From Phallusia fumigata (lineage: Eukaryota; Chordata; Ascidiacea; Phlebobranchia; Ascidiidae), in the NCBI GenBank assembly GCA_008931825.1, contig QXVZ01020756.1, positions 62,001 through 126,000 of the forward strand: 64,000 bases of DNA, read 5' to 3'. This document shows positions 49,401 through 61,701 of the stretch, piece after piece. Position 1 is the stretch's first letter. Each line of letters begins with the position of its first letter. The translations under genes were made by a program, and so were the position numbers. The notes below the pieces were generated by a model. The model was not told the DNA's origin, searched no databases, and was given only the letters and a program-made list of their open reading frames with translations.

Positions 49401-50811
49401 GTTGCATTTAGTTCACATCTTTTATGCAAACCATGCTTTTGATTGTGAGCAGTTTGAATATCCGGCAGCGATCGAGCGACAATTCAGTCGTCGGCTGTAA
49501 TGAAAGTAAATGACCTGCAGTATGTTTCTACATACTTTTGCAAACCGTCGGTGAAACGAAAGTAAACCAGACCACACTGACTGAACGATTGTTAAACTGT
49601 GACCTCAAAGAAAGGCAGGCAAGCTGCCTGCCGGTGTTCGACCAGGTTGGTCGTAGGCTACCAGTGACAATACACATGGGTCTTTTACTACTCAGAAAAG
49701 CAGTATTCGACGGGCAGGCAAGAACTCTTGTAAACAAATCGATTTACAAACCCTTTCTTTAAGTTTTTATGCCCATGAACATTACAGTGTCGTGGAAACA
49801 ATTTGTACTCCAGGCACAATTAAGTTTGGGCTATCACGAAAATCGAACAGTAGTGACTTCTCAGCCACTTTAATCTTGTAATTTATGTACAACAGCTATC
49901 GCTACCTAAACTGTTTCCGACATAAACAGTGTAATGCGCAAAAAAACACATTAAACATTTAAAAAAAATTGTGACATTTTTCCAGTTTTGTGTCTCGACC
50001 ATCGGTATTGAGCCCAGCACTTTCGAGTAGAAATGAGAAAAACAAAATGTGAGTTTAGTTCCTGCAATCGCTTGTTTGACACTTTCACATTTTTTCAGCC
50101 TTTAAGGTAGCCATGCAGGGTGGCAGTAATTTTTGATGAAAAATGATTTACCGTGAGAAATGGTGTCGACATCAGTTTGTTGATGTAAAACGCAGCCGTG
50201 TGTCCGTAATAGAAGATAAGAGGAAGACGCAGATTGTCCGGATATTTGTACAAATATTCTTCACCTATAAAAACATTTGCTTTATTCTCAAAGTTAAATA
50301 ACTTCAAACGTGCGTTTGTTATTACAAGGCTCGGAAGAAAACCCGTTTAAGACGTAAACAGCTGTGTTTGTAACAATTAACGTCAAAGCAGAACACTTAC
50401 TTGCGATTGAAGTAAAAAGCCATTCCTCAAGACTGTACGCGTTCTCGAAGTACTTGAGAAGTTCTCTGCGAACAAAAATTAGTTAAATACATTTTCTTTT
50501 CTTTAAGATTGGGTCCCAATTAAAAAAGACAATCACAGCCGAAAGGGAACTAAAACAATATCAAAGTGTTTTTATCTATTTATCGTAAACTGCAAAAAAT
50601 ACCCCGCGAAGAAATAAATAAAATATATATCCAATATCGATTTGAACCAAATAATCTTGAAATTAGCTCAAATCTTGCACGACAAAGTCTATCGGCTAAT
50701 ATTTTCTTGTATGCAATGCGTGCAAACTTACTCTGTCGTGCAGGAATGCAGGTCTGGAGCCTTGAGAGAAACAGTTTCCAACGGACCCGTGAGAACGTTT
50801 GGGCTTGCCAT
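43401..50811 (-). CDS. OVOA: OvoA: 5-histidylcysteine sulfoxide synthase fused to mercaptohistidine N-methyltransferase
   Basis: Joins cysteine and histidine oxidatively, the first step of ovothiol synthesis; its C-terminal domain N-methylates the thiol-histidine. Exons: 50811-50732, 50465-50401, 50264-50152, 49303-49166, 48816-48618, 48334-48217, 47772-47638, 47159-47097, 46914-46674, 46238-46074, 45716-45569, 45034-44754, 44609-44522, 44351-44263, 44193-44115, 43591-43401. All 16 join in phase, giving 730 aa. Domain 1 (DinB-like, to about 200): LRLPLIFYYGHTAAFYINKL with His70, then DHQRIHFE, the HX3HXE motif (His165, His169); these would be the iron triad. Domain 2 (FGE-sulfatase fold, about 200-485): FPTFGWDVQYG, NYYEAKAFCAWKGKRYRLPT, GNVWQWLEDYYNGLPGFK, GSWASSGEYASRF. 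Domain 3 (SAM methyltransferase, about 520-730): VLVVGCGPGRL, CDTSYRCIEFC, INMFLDRANNPRAW, VVHHITTWKSA. The glycines of motif I are intact. Confidence 0.93.
48011..48082 (-). repeat. tRNA-like SINE head in an OVOA intron
   Basis: The minus strand reads TAGGTCAGTTGGTAGAGCGC (A box) and GGGGGTTCGAATCCCAC (B box), 72 bp in total. D and T arms pair; the acceptor stem pairs poorly and the anticodon arm is irregular. It is more likely a SINE head than a tRNA gene. Confidence 0.65.
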
Positions 50812-51514
50812 GTTGCCAATGTTGAGTAAAAAGTTTTAAAACCTTTGGGTGATTAAAATGTCTCTGAAATCCACAAAACTGTTGACACAGGTTAAGTCAG
50901 TGCTTACCAAACTATACGGGTACCACCTGTGGTACGCAAAGTCCTTTAACTGGCACGCAAACGTTTTGGTTATTCCTGTAGAGGAATCCACATAATGTTT
51001 GTTGTTTATTATAGTTTTGTATTTATCACTTCACAATCTCGCAAAATAGTTATTCGGTCCATGGGCATAAGCAATGCCCCTAAATTTCAAAATTGTACAT
51101 CAAGGTAGGTTATCCATGAAAAAATCTCTAAGTCGCACATTATGTAGGTTACCCTTGGAAATATTTGGCCCTTCCAAAATTTTGGCCTGGCTAAGCTATT
51201 GATTCGGTCAGATCTTGTAATAAGGCATTTAATGATTGCAGCGATAATGACATTGTTTATTTGCAAAGTATTTTTACAGTAGGTGGTATGCGAACACAGT
51301 GCGAAACCAGGAGCATGGTACGTGAGTAAAGCTTGGGAACCACTGAGTTAAGTTGCGTCAAAGTTTGCCTCTTGAACTTGGCAAACATCCTTCTTGGCAA
51401 ACATGACGGCCACATTTTAAACAAGCTATTGCGCCATGCCTGCGAGATGCGAGTAACTGAAATACAGCCGGCCTACCAAGCATTTACATGCCACATTAGG
51501 TTGTGGAAATCTTG

Positions 51515-51590
51515 CTCAGAGTGGGATTCGAACCCCCGGCAAGTCTATCCCGGTTATCGCTGGCCAACACAACTACATCATGACAGATCC
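51515..51590 (-). repeat. Decayed tRNA-like SINE head
   Basis: The minus strand has GGGGGTTCGAATCCCAC (B box) with a degraded A-box side (GTAGTTGTGTTGGCCAGCG). It resembles the 48011-48082 copy around the B box. Only the T arm pairs well. Confidence 0.5.
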
Positions 51591-51879
51591 TGGAAACTAA
51601 CATATGCGGTTACTATAGTAGTTGTTAACTCCTTAAATTGTGGACGGTTCCAGATCATAGGCATACTCGCTTAACCGTGACCTTGGGCAAACGTATCGAT
51701 AACCAACTGTATTTTACAAAGAAAAATAATTTGGGTTGATATATTTATGTTAGGGGAGCGCGTTTACGTGAAAAGCTACCGTATTAGAAAAACAAATCGC
51801 TTCGTGACACTTATTGCATAGTGAGTCAATCACCAGCACATTGCATTCTTTAATTCTCTCCTGTTTAATACTATGCTAC

Positions 51880-52130
51880 ACAGATTTTTGTGTCCCTATC
51901 AGGAACTCGTGTGCATATTCTTAAGTTCACATATTCACATTTGCACATTTTGCTGTAAATTGTGCGCAAACATCATGGCCACATTACTCCAACTGCACAC
52001 TTCGTGCGTATTGTGCTTATTTTACGAATGTACATGTTGCGCACATTATGCCTACATTTTCCGTTTGCGCAGTTCGTGCACATTGTGTACATACATCATT
52101 TTTTCGTGTGCATGCAGTGCAAAAAAATCA
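51880..52130. repeat. Irregular repeat of TTCGTGCACATTGTGC-like words
   Basis: Words of the form GCACATT, TTCGTGC and TTGTGCGCA recur about every 20-30 bp, for example near 51909, 51945, 51960, 51995, 52035, 52073 and 52083. The unit is too variable to define. The long open frames here come from the repeat and are not called as genes. Confidence 0.5.
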
Positions 52131-53532
52131 TAACCCGTATCAAAAATTCATCAGCAACCGTCAAATCAAATATTGTTTTATATTAATTACTAAGTGCAAA
52201 AGTCACAATGACTCTAATCACAGATATTTATTTTTCATGCTGTTTTGCAAAAAGTTTAAACTATGTTCTAACAATACACGTCACATTCTAGTGCATGAAT
52301 GGGTAAAACACATTTTTTTATGAATAAAAATGCTAAACCGCAACCAAAAGTTTTAGTAGCAATTGGTCTGAATCAAAAGTCCGTCGAAATTTAACACTTA
52401 ACAGAAAAGCGCAGTTACAAACTGCAACAACTTCGCCTTACAAACAACATGCTCGTTTTTACTAGACACGGCTTCTGGTTTTGTATACCGGATCAGTTTA
52501 CCAGGTTATTATCACACTATGTTGGTTCAGTGGTGTTATCAGTTTGCCAGGTCAGCAGGTTTTGATGTGTAAACAACAAAGTCCACAAAGGTGCGTCAAG
52601 GCAAAAATAAATTAAAATTGTTGACAGTCGAGTGGCATCCAAGGTGCTTCCTTGCACGATACGAAATTTGCAATTTTTAAAAGGAATTAAAGTATTTGGT
52701 ATGTTTGTCGTTTCGATTTAATTCTGGGCACACATTCGTTCATATTATCCTTTTTTGACCATAATTCTACTGTAATCGATTAACCCTATCAAATCGCAAT
52801 GTATATTTTTAAGTCAATATGTTCCAAACAAAAAACAAATTAAGTAAAACTTTTATAACCGGTTTGTTTGGGCAATGTATTTTAGCTGGATTTTAGCCTG
52901 AAGAGTTGAGAAACAACAATACGAGAAACTATCGATATCACCGATACGGTTTCAACGTTGCGTCCACTCTTAAGTCGCAATACCTCGTGTACGACACAGC
53001 GGTTTTGCGTGTTTTAACCATCGTCGTCATTTTCACAATCTCTACGTGTTGTTTATGCCTTCGGGCTATCTGACATGCAGAACTAGTTTGGGCAAATTAG
53101 CTCGAAACTGTCATAACGACTGTTTTGGACTAGCAAAACTATCCATTTGATGTCAGAATGAGAACTGCATTTTTGCTTACATTAGGTAGAAAATAAATTG
53201 ATATTAAGACGACTTAGTTTTACCAAGTAAGCAAAAAAGCTGATTAAATATTGTGTTTTACGTTGGAAAACAACCTTTAAAACAGATTTAAAAAAGAGCA
53301 AGCACATTACTTTGGGATAATTGGAAGCATTAGTGTTGCTTTAACAGTGGTTTTGCAAGGATGTGGTAATGTTAAACAAAAAGATTTAAATCTAGCCCCA
53401 AATCTTCTTGTGTCTGGCATAATTATGTAACGCAGAAAGAAGTGTATTTACTTCTGTCTTTCAATATTACAAAAACTATGTTTTACAGTGCATAGGCGGT
53501 GAGCATTGTGCGTTTAATTTGCGCAGGCAAAT

Positions 53533-56500
53533 ATGTTGTTTGCAAAGACAATGGCACATTGGGCTGTTGCCTTAACTTTGTACACATCTGTTGTTTCTGG
53601 TGGATCACTTTCTCACATTTGGAAGGAACACTGGCAAGGTGGGTGCCAAATTTGTTCACCTACCGGATTTTTTAAAACTACGATGTAACCAATAAATATT
53701 TCAACCCATTAACACATTATTACCATAATTTTGTGAATGATGCCAAATAGTTTCACTGCATTTCGTTGCGCGGCCCTGCTTGTCTTTCGTTCCAGCTTTA
53801 AAAAGTCTTCTACAATTACCAAAAATGCAACACCAACGATAGCACACCGAAAAACAAGTACTTTTTAAAGCGACTTACTATACTGATTGTTTCAAATTAA
53901 GGTTACCTCGAAATAATTTATTCTTCGTCCGTAATGGTTTAAAAAAGTTTTATTTTGAAATAAACCTAATGCAATAAAAATGTTTGTAAGATTAACTGGT
54001 TGGCAATATTTGGCTTCGTATATTTACCCGCAGGCTACCTTATATCGGCCACTATTAAGTGAAATTTAATCCAATCGGACAAACTTGATCGGTAGGTTCG
54101 ATCGTGCAAAGACAAATCGACAAATGTAGGTTTGATGAGAAACAAATAATAGCGAAGAAAAATTAAAGGCAAAAAGACTAGGCACAATTTTTTGACATTT
54201 TTGCAGCTTGAATCTTTGACCGAAAGTTTTAAATGATATAAAGTTCCATACACCACGGGCCTCACACTATTTCAGTTTCGAACTAATGCTTGCTACGTGA
54301 CAAAAACAAACTATTTTATCCTGCAGACGCGGATAAATGCTGCTCTACGGACCCGGATAAACCGTCGAACGGTTGCCAGCAGACATCATTAATTGCTAAC
54401 AGCTATATACAAGCAATCATCACACCAGGCTATCCGCATGGTCTTCCATCGTATCGACAATGCACATGGACGTTAGTGCTTTTAATTTTGTTTTAGGGCT
54501 ATACTGGCGGATTATTTACAGTTCCGGTGTGATTAAGGACCCGATTAACATACTTTTTGCGATGCTAGAAATACGTTTTCCACATTTTTCTTGTACATAC
54601 ACTATACAACCCCTGCACAAGCTTGTCTATTGTTACAAAGTAGTAATAAAATGTTTTTTTGCGAATAACTTTTTGATCTAACTTTGCGATGCCTCTAAAA
54701 AAGCTTAGTTTTAGTGGCAAAGCTTGGCACAACCGTTGTGACTTTTTAGGTCTAACACAAAATCTAGAATAAAAAGATATTCAAAACTTTTTTGGGATCA
54801 AAGTTAAATATTCGAACAGGAGTCTTAATTTTTATACCAATCACATTTTCTATGTAAAACATATATTGAAACTTGATCGAACAGAATTCAAAGCAAACCC
54901 GGAAAACGAGTTCGAATCGATTTTCGTGACTTTTATCTGATCGGTCCAAATGATGGTGGTGAATGCGTGGAACAATTCGTCATGGTTTTATCCTCGCTAA
55001 AATACAAGATGGGTCCGTTTTGTGGCAACACTGGATTGCAATCTATAGTTTCGCCAGGTAAAGTAGTTGCAACGCAACTTTTTTTCTTGTTGGATTTGGA
55101 AACAACAAAACCCAGATTTTTTAGTTCAACCCACAGATATTATATTTCACCGGGTCTTAATCCTACACGGCCCTACACTATTTTTTCATCACAGAATTTT
55201 TAATAAAAAGTTAATATTCCCGATAAAAATTCCTGTTATTATCGCAATATATTTTTCAAATAGGACAAACATTTGTCAAACGCAATTGTTTTTGTTTTCA
55301 GACAACCTTGTAGTTGTGCAGTTGGAAGTACAAAATTCCAAGTCTACTGAAAACTATCGGGGTTTTCGAATGGAATTTACTGAGAGTGACGAGACGCCTA
55401 GTGCTGAACGTAAGTGCCAAAATGTGTGAAACATATCAAGAATTTCTGGAACAATCATTCTCGCGAAATGTTTTTAAGATGACGATAGAGTGTTGTTTTA
55501 GTTTATAATTATTAATGAAAGAAATGAAAGTAGTCAATGCTATTTTTTTGAAATCTTACATTCATGGTACTAATACAACAGAGGGTACCTCATGCAGTTA
55601 AGTCGCACAGGTTTTGGGCACTAATATATCATTTCATCATTTTAGGGGCACAGACATATTAATTGGCAATAAATATGTAAATTCAGCTCGCGGACAATTT
55701 ACTAGTACTGCTGTGCGATCTTTGATCCCTATACCACGTTTTAATAATGTTGGTTTTGTGATAATATTCTTGTTTGTTTTACAATTAACAGTTCGCCCAC
55801 CGAACTGGAGAAACGGGAAGGATATGTTTCTCGTCGGAAACCAATTGCAGAACGCAATCGCTCAATTTGGACCAACCGGTCAAGAGTCTGCAGTAACAAG
55901 GTAATTGCAAACTTTTTTTGTTTAACGTGAATTAAGGCTCGGAATTGAATGGGTGGTTTGGTGTTGTCTGCCTTTACTCCTTTGTTTTTTATGTGTTTAT
56001 AAAGTAACATAACAACATTGCTTGAACGAGGCCGAATTTAATGCAATAAATTTAAAACAACACACTTGAACAATACAGAAAAAATGAATTAAATTTGTCA
56101 ATCTACCAAGTATTTTAATGCGTTTGTATAGCCGATATGCGATTAACAGTTCTAGTATAAAGAGTAAACATAATTACGAGAAGTACAAATTTGCTTTGCA
56201 CTTTCGAAGTGATATCGAAAAGCTGCCAATTATTGCAAAAGCAAGTTTTTGTTAAACGTTGATGAATTTACGTGCGCACACAAAAGGTCGGTTATTGGTC
56301 ATGTGTCGCAACAAACTGGAAATTCTAGATCTACAAGCTGAACACAACTTTTAAAAAACTATTCCGGGTGAAAAAATTAAAAGCAAACAAACAAATTTTT
56401 TTATTGTTGTTATGTAGTCGAAATGTCCCGAATTTTATGCGTCAGCTTGTTTTACCGAAAACGGTTTTGAAATTGTGATTGACATGCCGGGTGAGATATC

Positions 56501-58472
56501 CGAGACGGACATAGCAACATATTAAATGGCGTCTGACATATAGACACACTTAATGGCGTCTGGCATATGTAAGAACTATAACTGATTTATCTGAGGAAAA
56601 ACAGATATTCCAGCCAAATTAAAACATACATACAGCTAATAGTGAATTTTTATGTAGGTATAGTTCTTACTGAACAGAATCAGGCATATCGAGTTACGTT
56701 AGGGTTTTGTGTTATGCATGAATTGAACATAAACTTGACCATAAAATTCTATTTTGACAATTTTCAGGGTGGCTCCTAGAAAACCCATTCGACCTACGGT
56801 TCCAACATCAGGCAGAAGAAACGTTGCCAACACGAAGACAGGCACAAGTAAGTCGATTGCGACGGTTAAGTGCAATTCAAAGCCAAATTATCTTATCACC
56901 AGAGCAATTTTGTCGTTTATCGACGTTTTTCCTGGAAGAAAATGGCCTCGGGTGCAAAGTCAAAAATGCATGCACCAATACCGTTTACAATATCACGACG
57001 GGATTTTAAACCTGTGGATTTGCTCCAGAACCCAACGGATCTGGCAAATGTGTGGACATTTTTAAACAAAGAAAACAATTTATTGCAAAAGAGCTCCCGG
57101 CTTTTTGATGAATTTCTTGCTTTATGACGAGTGGTTAAAACTGTTCGGATTGTTTTGTTCCAACATTAGTTTTTTTAGACCGACATCGACCGTCCCAGAC
57201 GAACCGAAATCGAGTTCATTATGGACCGGCACAAAACAACAATAACTACAACCTTCAAAGTAGGGCATGTTATTAAATCAATATAATACTACATTTCACG
57301 TTTTGCTTACTATTTATTGTTTTTACACACAAAAGTCTTATAACGCCGGTTGTAGACTTTGCGTATAGCGATGTTTTTTTTGTATGGATTACAGATTTCG
57401 TTTTACCTGTCATATTAACAAATATACCACATGATTTTTTAGATTATAACAAGAAAAAGAAGAAGAAGGGGGAAACAACCTCTCTCTTACTTCCACTAGA
57501 ATTAATTGTTGGGATTGCTGTGGGAGGGCTTGTTTTGCTTGCTCTCATCATTCTTATCGTACTAAAACTTCGTCAAGTTTCCCGTAAAAAAGCCAAATCA
57601 AAAGTCCAATCCGAAACAGAAAAGGGTAAGAGTTATTAATTTTCAATCCTCGAGTTTCCTCCATATAAACAAGTTTCTTTGTTGTACTGTTATATGTGTT
57701 ATGTGGGGGCAAGCAACCCAAACTTAATTTAAAACAGATTTCATTCGAGGGGAAACCTACATTAATGTACAAAATTTCAAAATTCAGGAGGGGCCATAGC
57801 CCATTTCGCACCTTCCACCCTCGCTACGCCCATGTGGAACACACGCTTACAAATCGCTAAAAATGTTTTATTGGTTCTTGAATGTTAATTCCATTGGCAG
57901 AACCCACAAGCCTCGCAGCTCAAGTTTATGCGCAAGAAAACCAAGAAATGGATCATGCTGCACGAATCGAAACGCCACAACCGTATCCCGCACCCACAAA
58001 GCAGATGAACCCACCGGCATATGCAAGTCTTGCCCCCGAATATGGTCACGTGAATCAAGACAGTTCTTTGCCGCGCTACAGTCATGTACAAGGACAAAGG
58101 TATGGTTCAAAGTCAGTCGAGAAGCAAGCAAATTTGGGTGAAAACAACACTACAAACATGCATGGAACATTGCAGCAGGCATGCTCTAATCAGATCATGC
58201 TGTACGACCCAGCCACTGGTGTTTATTTCGATCCCTCCCAGTTACAAGCTGTCCAAGCTGTCCCACAGCACCCGGTCAGTCAACAGGCAAATGGATTTTA
58301 CACGATGCCCTACCATGGAAATTACCAACAAGACCTAAATTTCATGAAGAAAGCTTCAACTCTTCATCACAAGCCTGACCACCGCTCAGGGGAACAGGCA
58401 AAACGCCGCACCAAGCGCAGTTCCGCTTCAGGAAAGAAAAAACGCACAAACAAAAAGAAATCACGCAAGTGA
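53533..58472 (+). CDS. Single-CUB type I transmembrane protein
   Basis: Exons: 53533-53638, 54327-54471, 54885-55057, 55302-55409, 55792-55900, 56768-56847, 57443-57625, 57901-58472. All phases fit, giving 491 aa. A signal peptide (MLFAKTMAHWAVALTLYTSV) is followed by a CUB domain at about 45-175: IITPGYPHGLPSYRQCTWTI, GKRVRIDFRDFYLIGPNDGG, ECVEQFV, MGPFCGNTG, and GFRMEFTES. Then come a roughly 65-residue Thr/Pro/Arg/Lys-rich stalk, a membrane span at about 259-281 (LELIVGIAVGGLVLLALIIL), and a 210-residue cytoplasmic tail. The tail is rich in Pro, Gln and Tyr (PPAYASLAPEYGHV) and ends in a strongly basic run (KKKRTNKKKSRK). Tyr and Pro motifs suggest adaptor binding. I do not recognise a vertebrate orthologue. 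An acceptor-like GCGCAG lies 6 nt upstream of the ATG. Confidence 0.85.
56768..57127 (+). other. Stretch open in three forward frames spanning a CUB-gene exon and intron
   Basis: Exon 6 of the CUB gene is 56768-56847, closed by a GTAAGT donor. Reading through that donor stays open to 57065 in the CUB frame. A second frame is open from 56768 to a TAA at 57010 and reads protein-like with Cys (PEQFCRLSTFFLEENGLGCK). It resumes past the TAA as TCGFAPEPNGSGKCVD. A third is open to 57127. It may be an alternative exon, or decayed coding sequence. Confidence 0.35.
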
Positions 58473-60165
58473 ATCTGTGAATGTCCTGTATACGCAACAC
58501 TAGAACAACAGCCGATCAAATCAATGGAATTGGCCGGTATGCTGGTTTTATGTAACCTCAACCAAAGGATGCCACACCTACGACAGGATGATGCGAACTT
58601 TCAGTGTAGCCTATGCCAAACATGTAGTTGTCCGTTTAGTCTACATGTTTTATATTTGATCGGTACATTTTGATATTTACCTTGGCATGTAAAAGGGAAA
58701 GTAGCACACAAAACGATAACATTTATTTTCACATATTTCATAAAATAACTGTAATCCAGAAATCTAGCGTTGCAACTTAACATTCTAAAATCCCCAATTT
58801 ATTCGCCAACTTTGACGATTGGTTGACGCAGCATCAAGAAAGAAGTAAGCACATATATTAATAGTACTGCAACTTAAATTTTTGACATACGTTCACCCTT
58901 AACTATTACTAAAAACTATATGTATATTCGTCGCCAAAAATGTAAGTATTGTCAGTATCTTATACAAATAGAGTGTGATTTAAAGTTGATATTGTTTTTA
59001 CTTGAGACAAACAATTCCCGTCCTTTTGTTATGCTATTTTTTGCTCAAAAAATCAACGAGTACAAAACGTATCTTAAATGGACTTGGGGTGAATTGGTAG
59101 AGGACAAACGCCCCACTGGACATAAACACAAAACCTAGGTGGGCTTATTAAAGTTAAGATAGCAGAGGCAGCTCTTCGAGTCGTTCAAACACAATAACTA
59201 GTATAGCTCGACGGACCGAATAAGGCTTACACATTTCCTCAAGATTACAATAAACTGCAGAGACGATTTTATACTTGCAATCGGCGAATAAAAACACAAG
59301 GCAAAGACCAAACCAACGCTACAGCACACACCAAACGTCGTACTGTGACGTCACGACAAATACACGTGTCAAACACAATGTACGGCACCGTAAGGTCAGT
59401 GGCGCAAATCAGGAAGTCAAAAAGGTAATGTTGAAGATTGATGGTTAAATCGACCGACTCGCTTTTACACTTATCATCTAAACCTGACAAACTTTGCGAT
59501 TTCCCACATGTGGTCATTAATTTCATTTTATGTCACACGCATTAAATTTGTGTAATTGATTTAGCAGTGATTCGAGGTAAAAAAAAACATTTACATGAGT
59601 TACAGAAAAAACATTTACATGAGTTACAGATCAGATTCAACCACAAAGACTGACTGTACAAAAACATAATTTGTTGGGTTTGATGCTGGAAACCAAAAAC
59701 TTTGGAATCAACTAAATGTTCAAGTGGGCGAAATGGCAATACATGGTTATAATGTGTTGAAGTGATAAGAAAGCACTGGAGAAAAGCCACCACAAAAACA
59801 ACAACAAATAAGGTTGACAACAACTAAAGTGGAAAAGTAAAAAATGCAATATTACTTCGTTACAAAACTGAAGGAAAAGGAGAATAAAAAGAAAAATGCT
59901 TGCTGCAAAACATATCTTAAATGCAACACTTTCAGTTAGTAATATTTAAACTGCACCACCACATTTAAGCAACATTAATATTTAGTCAATGGATCAGTTG
60001 CAAAGTAGGTGAATTTGCACCATGTGTTTGACTAAGTTAAACATATTTTGTTCATTGTATAAGTGCCAACTGAGGCTGTATTGTGTATAAATCAACATAT
60101 GGACCTTCCAAGTGCACTAAGAACATCATTTTAGAAACAATAAACACACAATTTGTACATCACAA
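58473..60165. other. Convergent 3' flank, no gene seen
   Basis: Lies between the CUB-gene stop (plus) and the Shisa-like stop (minus), so it holds two 3' UTRs. AATAAA occurs at about 59249 on the plus strand. A 24-bp perfect tandem duplication is the only repeat noted. Confidence 0.5.
59582..59629. repeat. 24-bp perfect tandem duplication
   Basis: A 24-bp unit ending CATTTACATGAGTTACAG occurs twice head to tail (59582-59605 and 59606-59629). Confidence 0.9.
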
Positions 60166-61701
60166 TCAGCCAGAATAAGGGGGTGGAGGGGCATTACTAT
60201 CAAACTTTTGGGGGTACTGGGGGTCAACATAGTTGGGGTTAGTTGGTGGTGGGGCTTGATAGGCAGGGAATGATTGTGGGGCTGCAGGGGGATATTGGGG
60301 ACCCATGGGTGTTGTTGCTGCTGCAAGATTGGCTTGTTGAACTAAAGGTTGCTGTCCAGGTGGGTAAGCAGGGCCCATTGGGTATGGAGCATGTTGATGA
60401 CTGGGAGGGTAAGGGGGTGCACCTGCAGGGTATTGTACCACTGAAAAACAAAAAAAGTGTTTCAGGAAAAAACACCAATCACAAATGAGATTTTACAAAA
60501 TAGTTCACTAGCTTTGAATCAGACTTTTACTTAATGTTCTTTAGCCCTTTTTACCTTTTTACATAGCCCTTTTACATTGTGCCTGTCTGTAAACATAATT
60601 ACATAAAAATGCAATCTACAACAGCCTAGTATTTAGTTTAAAAATGTCTGCAATAATGTAATAATCCTCACAGCAAAGTTCCCAATCTTGAACAAAATAT
60701 CTAGGACTAAGTGTGTGTACTTGTATGTTCTCAATACCTGTCACATGAACCACCAAAAAAACTCTTGTTGAGTATTAGTGAGAAGAATACTAGGCAGTCA
60801 TAAATTAGTAATAAGCATTGCCATTAATCATGCACGGGCACAAATATTCAAATTGAACTCGTCAGGAAAATCATTGACAGAAAAGGTGGATCATAGACTG
60901 TCAAACATTAGATAGACAAATAATAAATAAATTGCAATCCCGCATAAAGAATAAACATGACAAAACAAACATTTCGCTTTCCTGTTTCAATTTTTGTATC
61001 GTCACCCTGTTCTCAAATCAGTAAATAGTGTGTATGAAAACTCTAAATCTGTTGCTCGTGCTTCTGTACATTAATACAAAAGATAGTAAAAATACACATC
61101 AAAATAGAAGCCATTGTCTGGTGGAACAGTTTGGGAATAAAGTTAAATCAAATTTATGTTTGAAGGCTGATTAAGGAAAACAAAACCTATGTCTTACTTG
61201 GTGCAGGCTGGACATTTTGGACTGTGGTAGTTGTTACATTTTGTCTTGTCTGGACATAACCTTGATTCGTTTGACGCTTGCAACAACAGCAAATTGCAAC
61301 AACACATCCTCCGATACAAACAAATATCACAACAACAATTGCGATGATGACCCCAATGCTGCAAACAAAATATGATATTTAACTGAACCATGTGGTTCAA
61401 GGACAAATTTTGGACACACAAGGTTTGCATGGCAGAAAAAATCTAATCAACACAGTTTATTTGCATTTTCCACACCATCCGTTAAATATAGGGACTTTGA
61501 CACAGTGTCTGTTTAAAAACAACAGTACATTTTTTGTAAATAAAATATTGTAACTTGATATATACAGAACTTTTGTGTAAAAAAACAGAAAAAATCAAAC
61601 TGCATAACTGTTGACAATATCAAAAAACAATTTTTCTTACCCAAGATTAATATACCCAGATGGGTCATCACAGCATATTCCATCACAACAAAAGTCCAAA
61701 C
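60166..61701 (-). CDS. Shisa/CYYR1-like single-pass membrane protein, 5' end not resolved
   Basis: Exons: 61701-61641, 61358-61198, 60440-60166, in continuous phase. The N-terminal part seen is Cys-rich (LDFCCDGICCDDPSGYINLG). A membrane span follows (IGVIIAIVVVIFVCIGGCVV) with a juxtamembrane CCCCKRQ cluster suited to palmitoylation. The tail is Pro/Tyr/Gln-rich (GAPPYPPSHQHAPYPMGPAY) and ends PPPPYSG, a PPxY ligand for WW domains. The CCDG...CC...Y, span, then PPxY layout is that of the Shisa/CYYR1 superfamily, whose members work in the secretory pathway or as WW-domain adaptors. A split codon at 61701 requires an upstream exon with the signal peptide. In its own frame the 61641 exon also stays open to an alternative acceptor at 61812, but that extension is hydrophobic and unlike the family. 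Which family member this is cannot be decided. Confidence 0.75.

Larger units (their letters stand above)
50812..53532. other. Intergenic region between divergent OVOA and CUB genes
   Basis: OVOA (minus) and the CUB gene (plus) point away from each other here, so both promoters should lie in this 2.7 kb. It holds a tRNA-like fragment (51515-51590) and an irregular repeat (51880-52130). No other gene was seen. Confidence 0.5.

Noticed and set aside
51873-52323. Three overlapping plus-strand frames of 74-91 codons
   Set aside because: They come from the irregular GCACATT/TTCGTGC repeat; no domain was seen.
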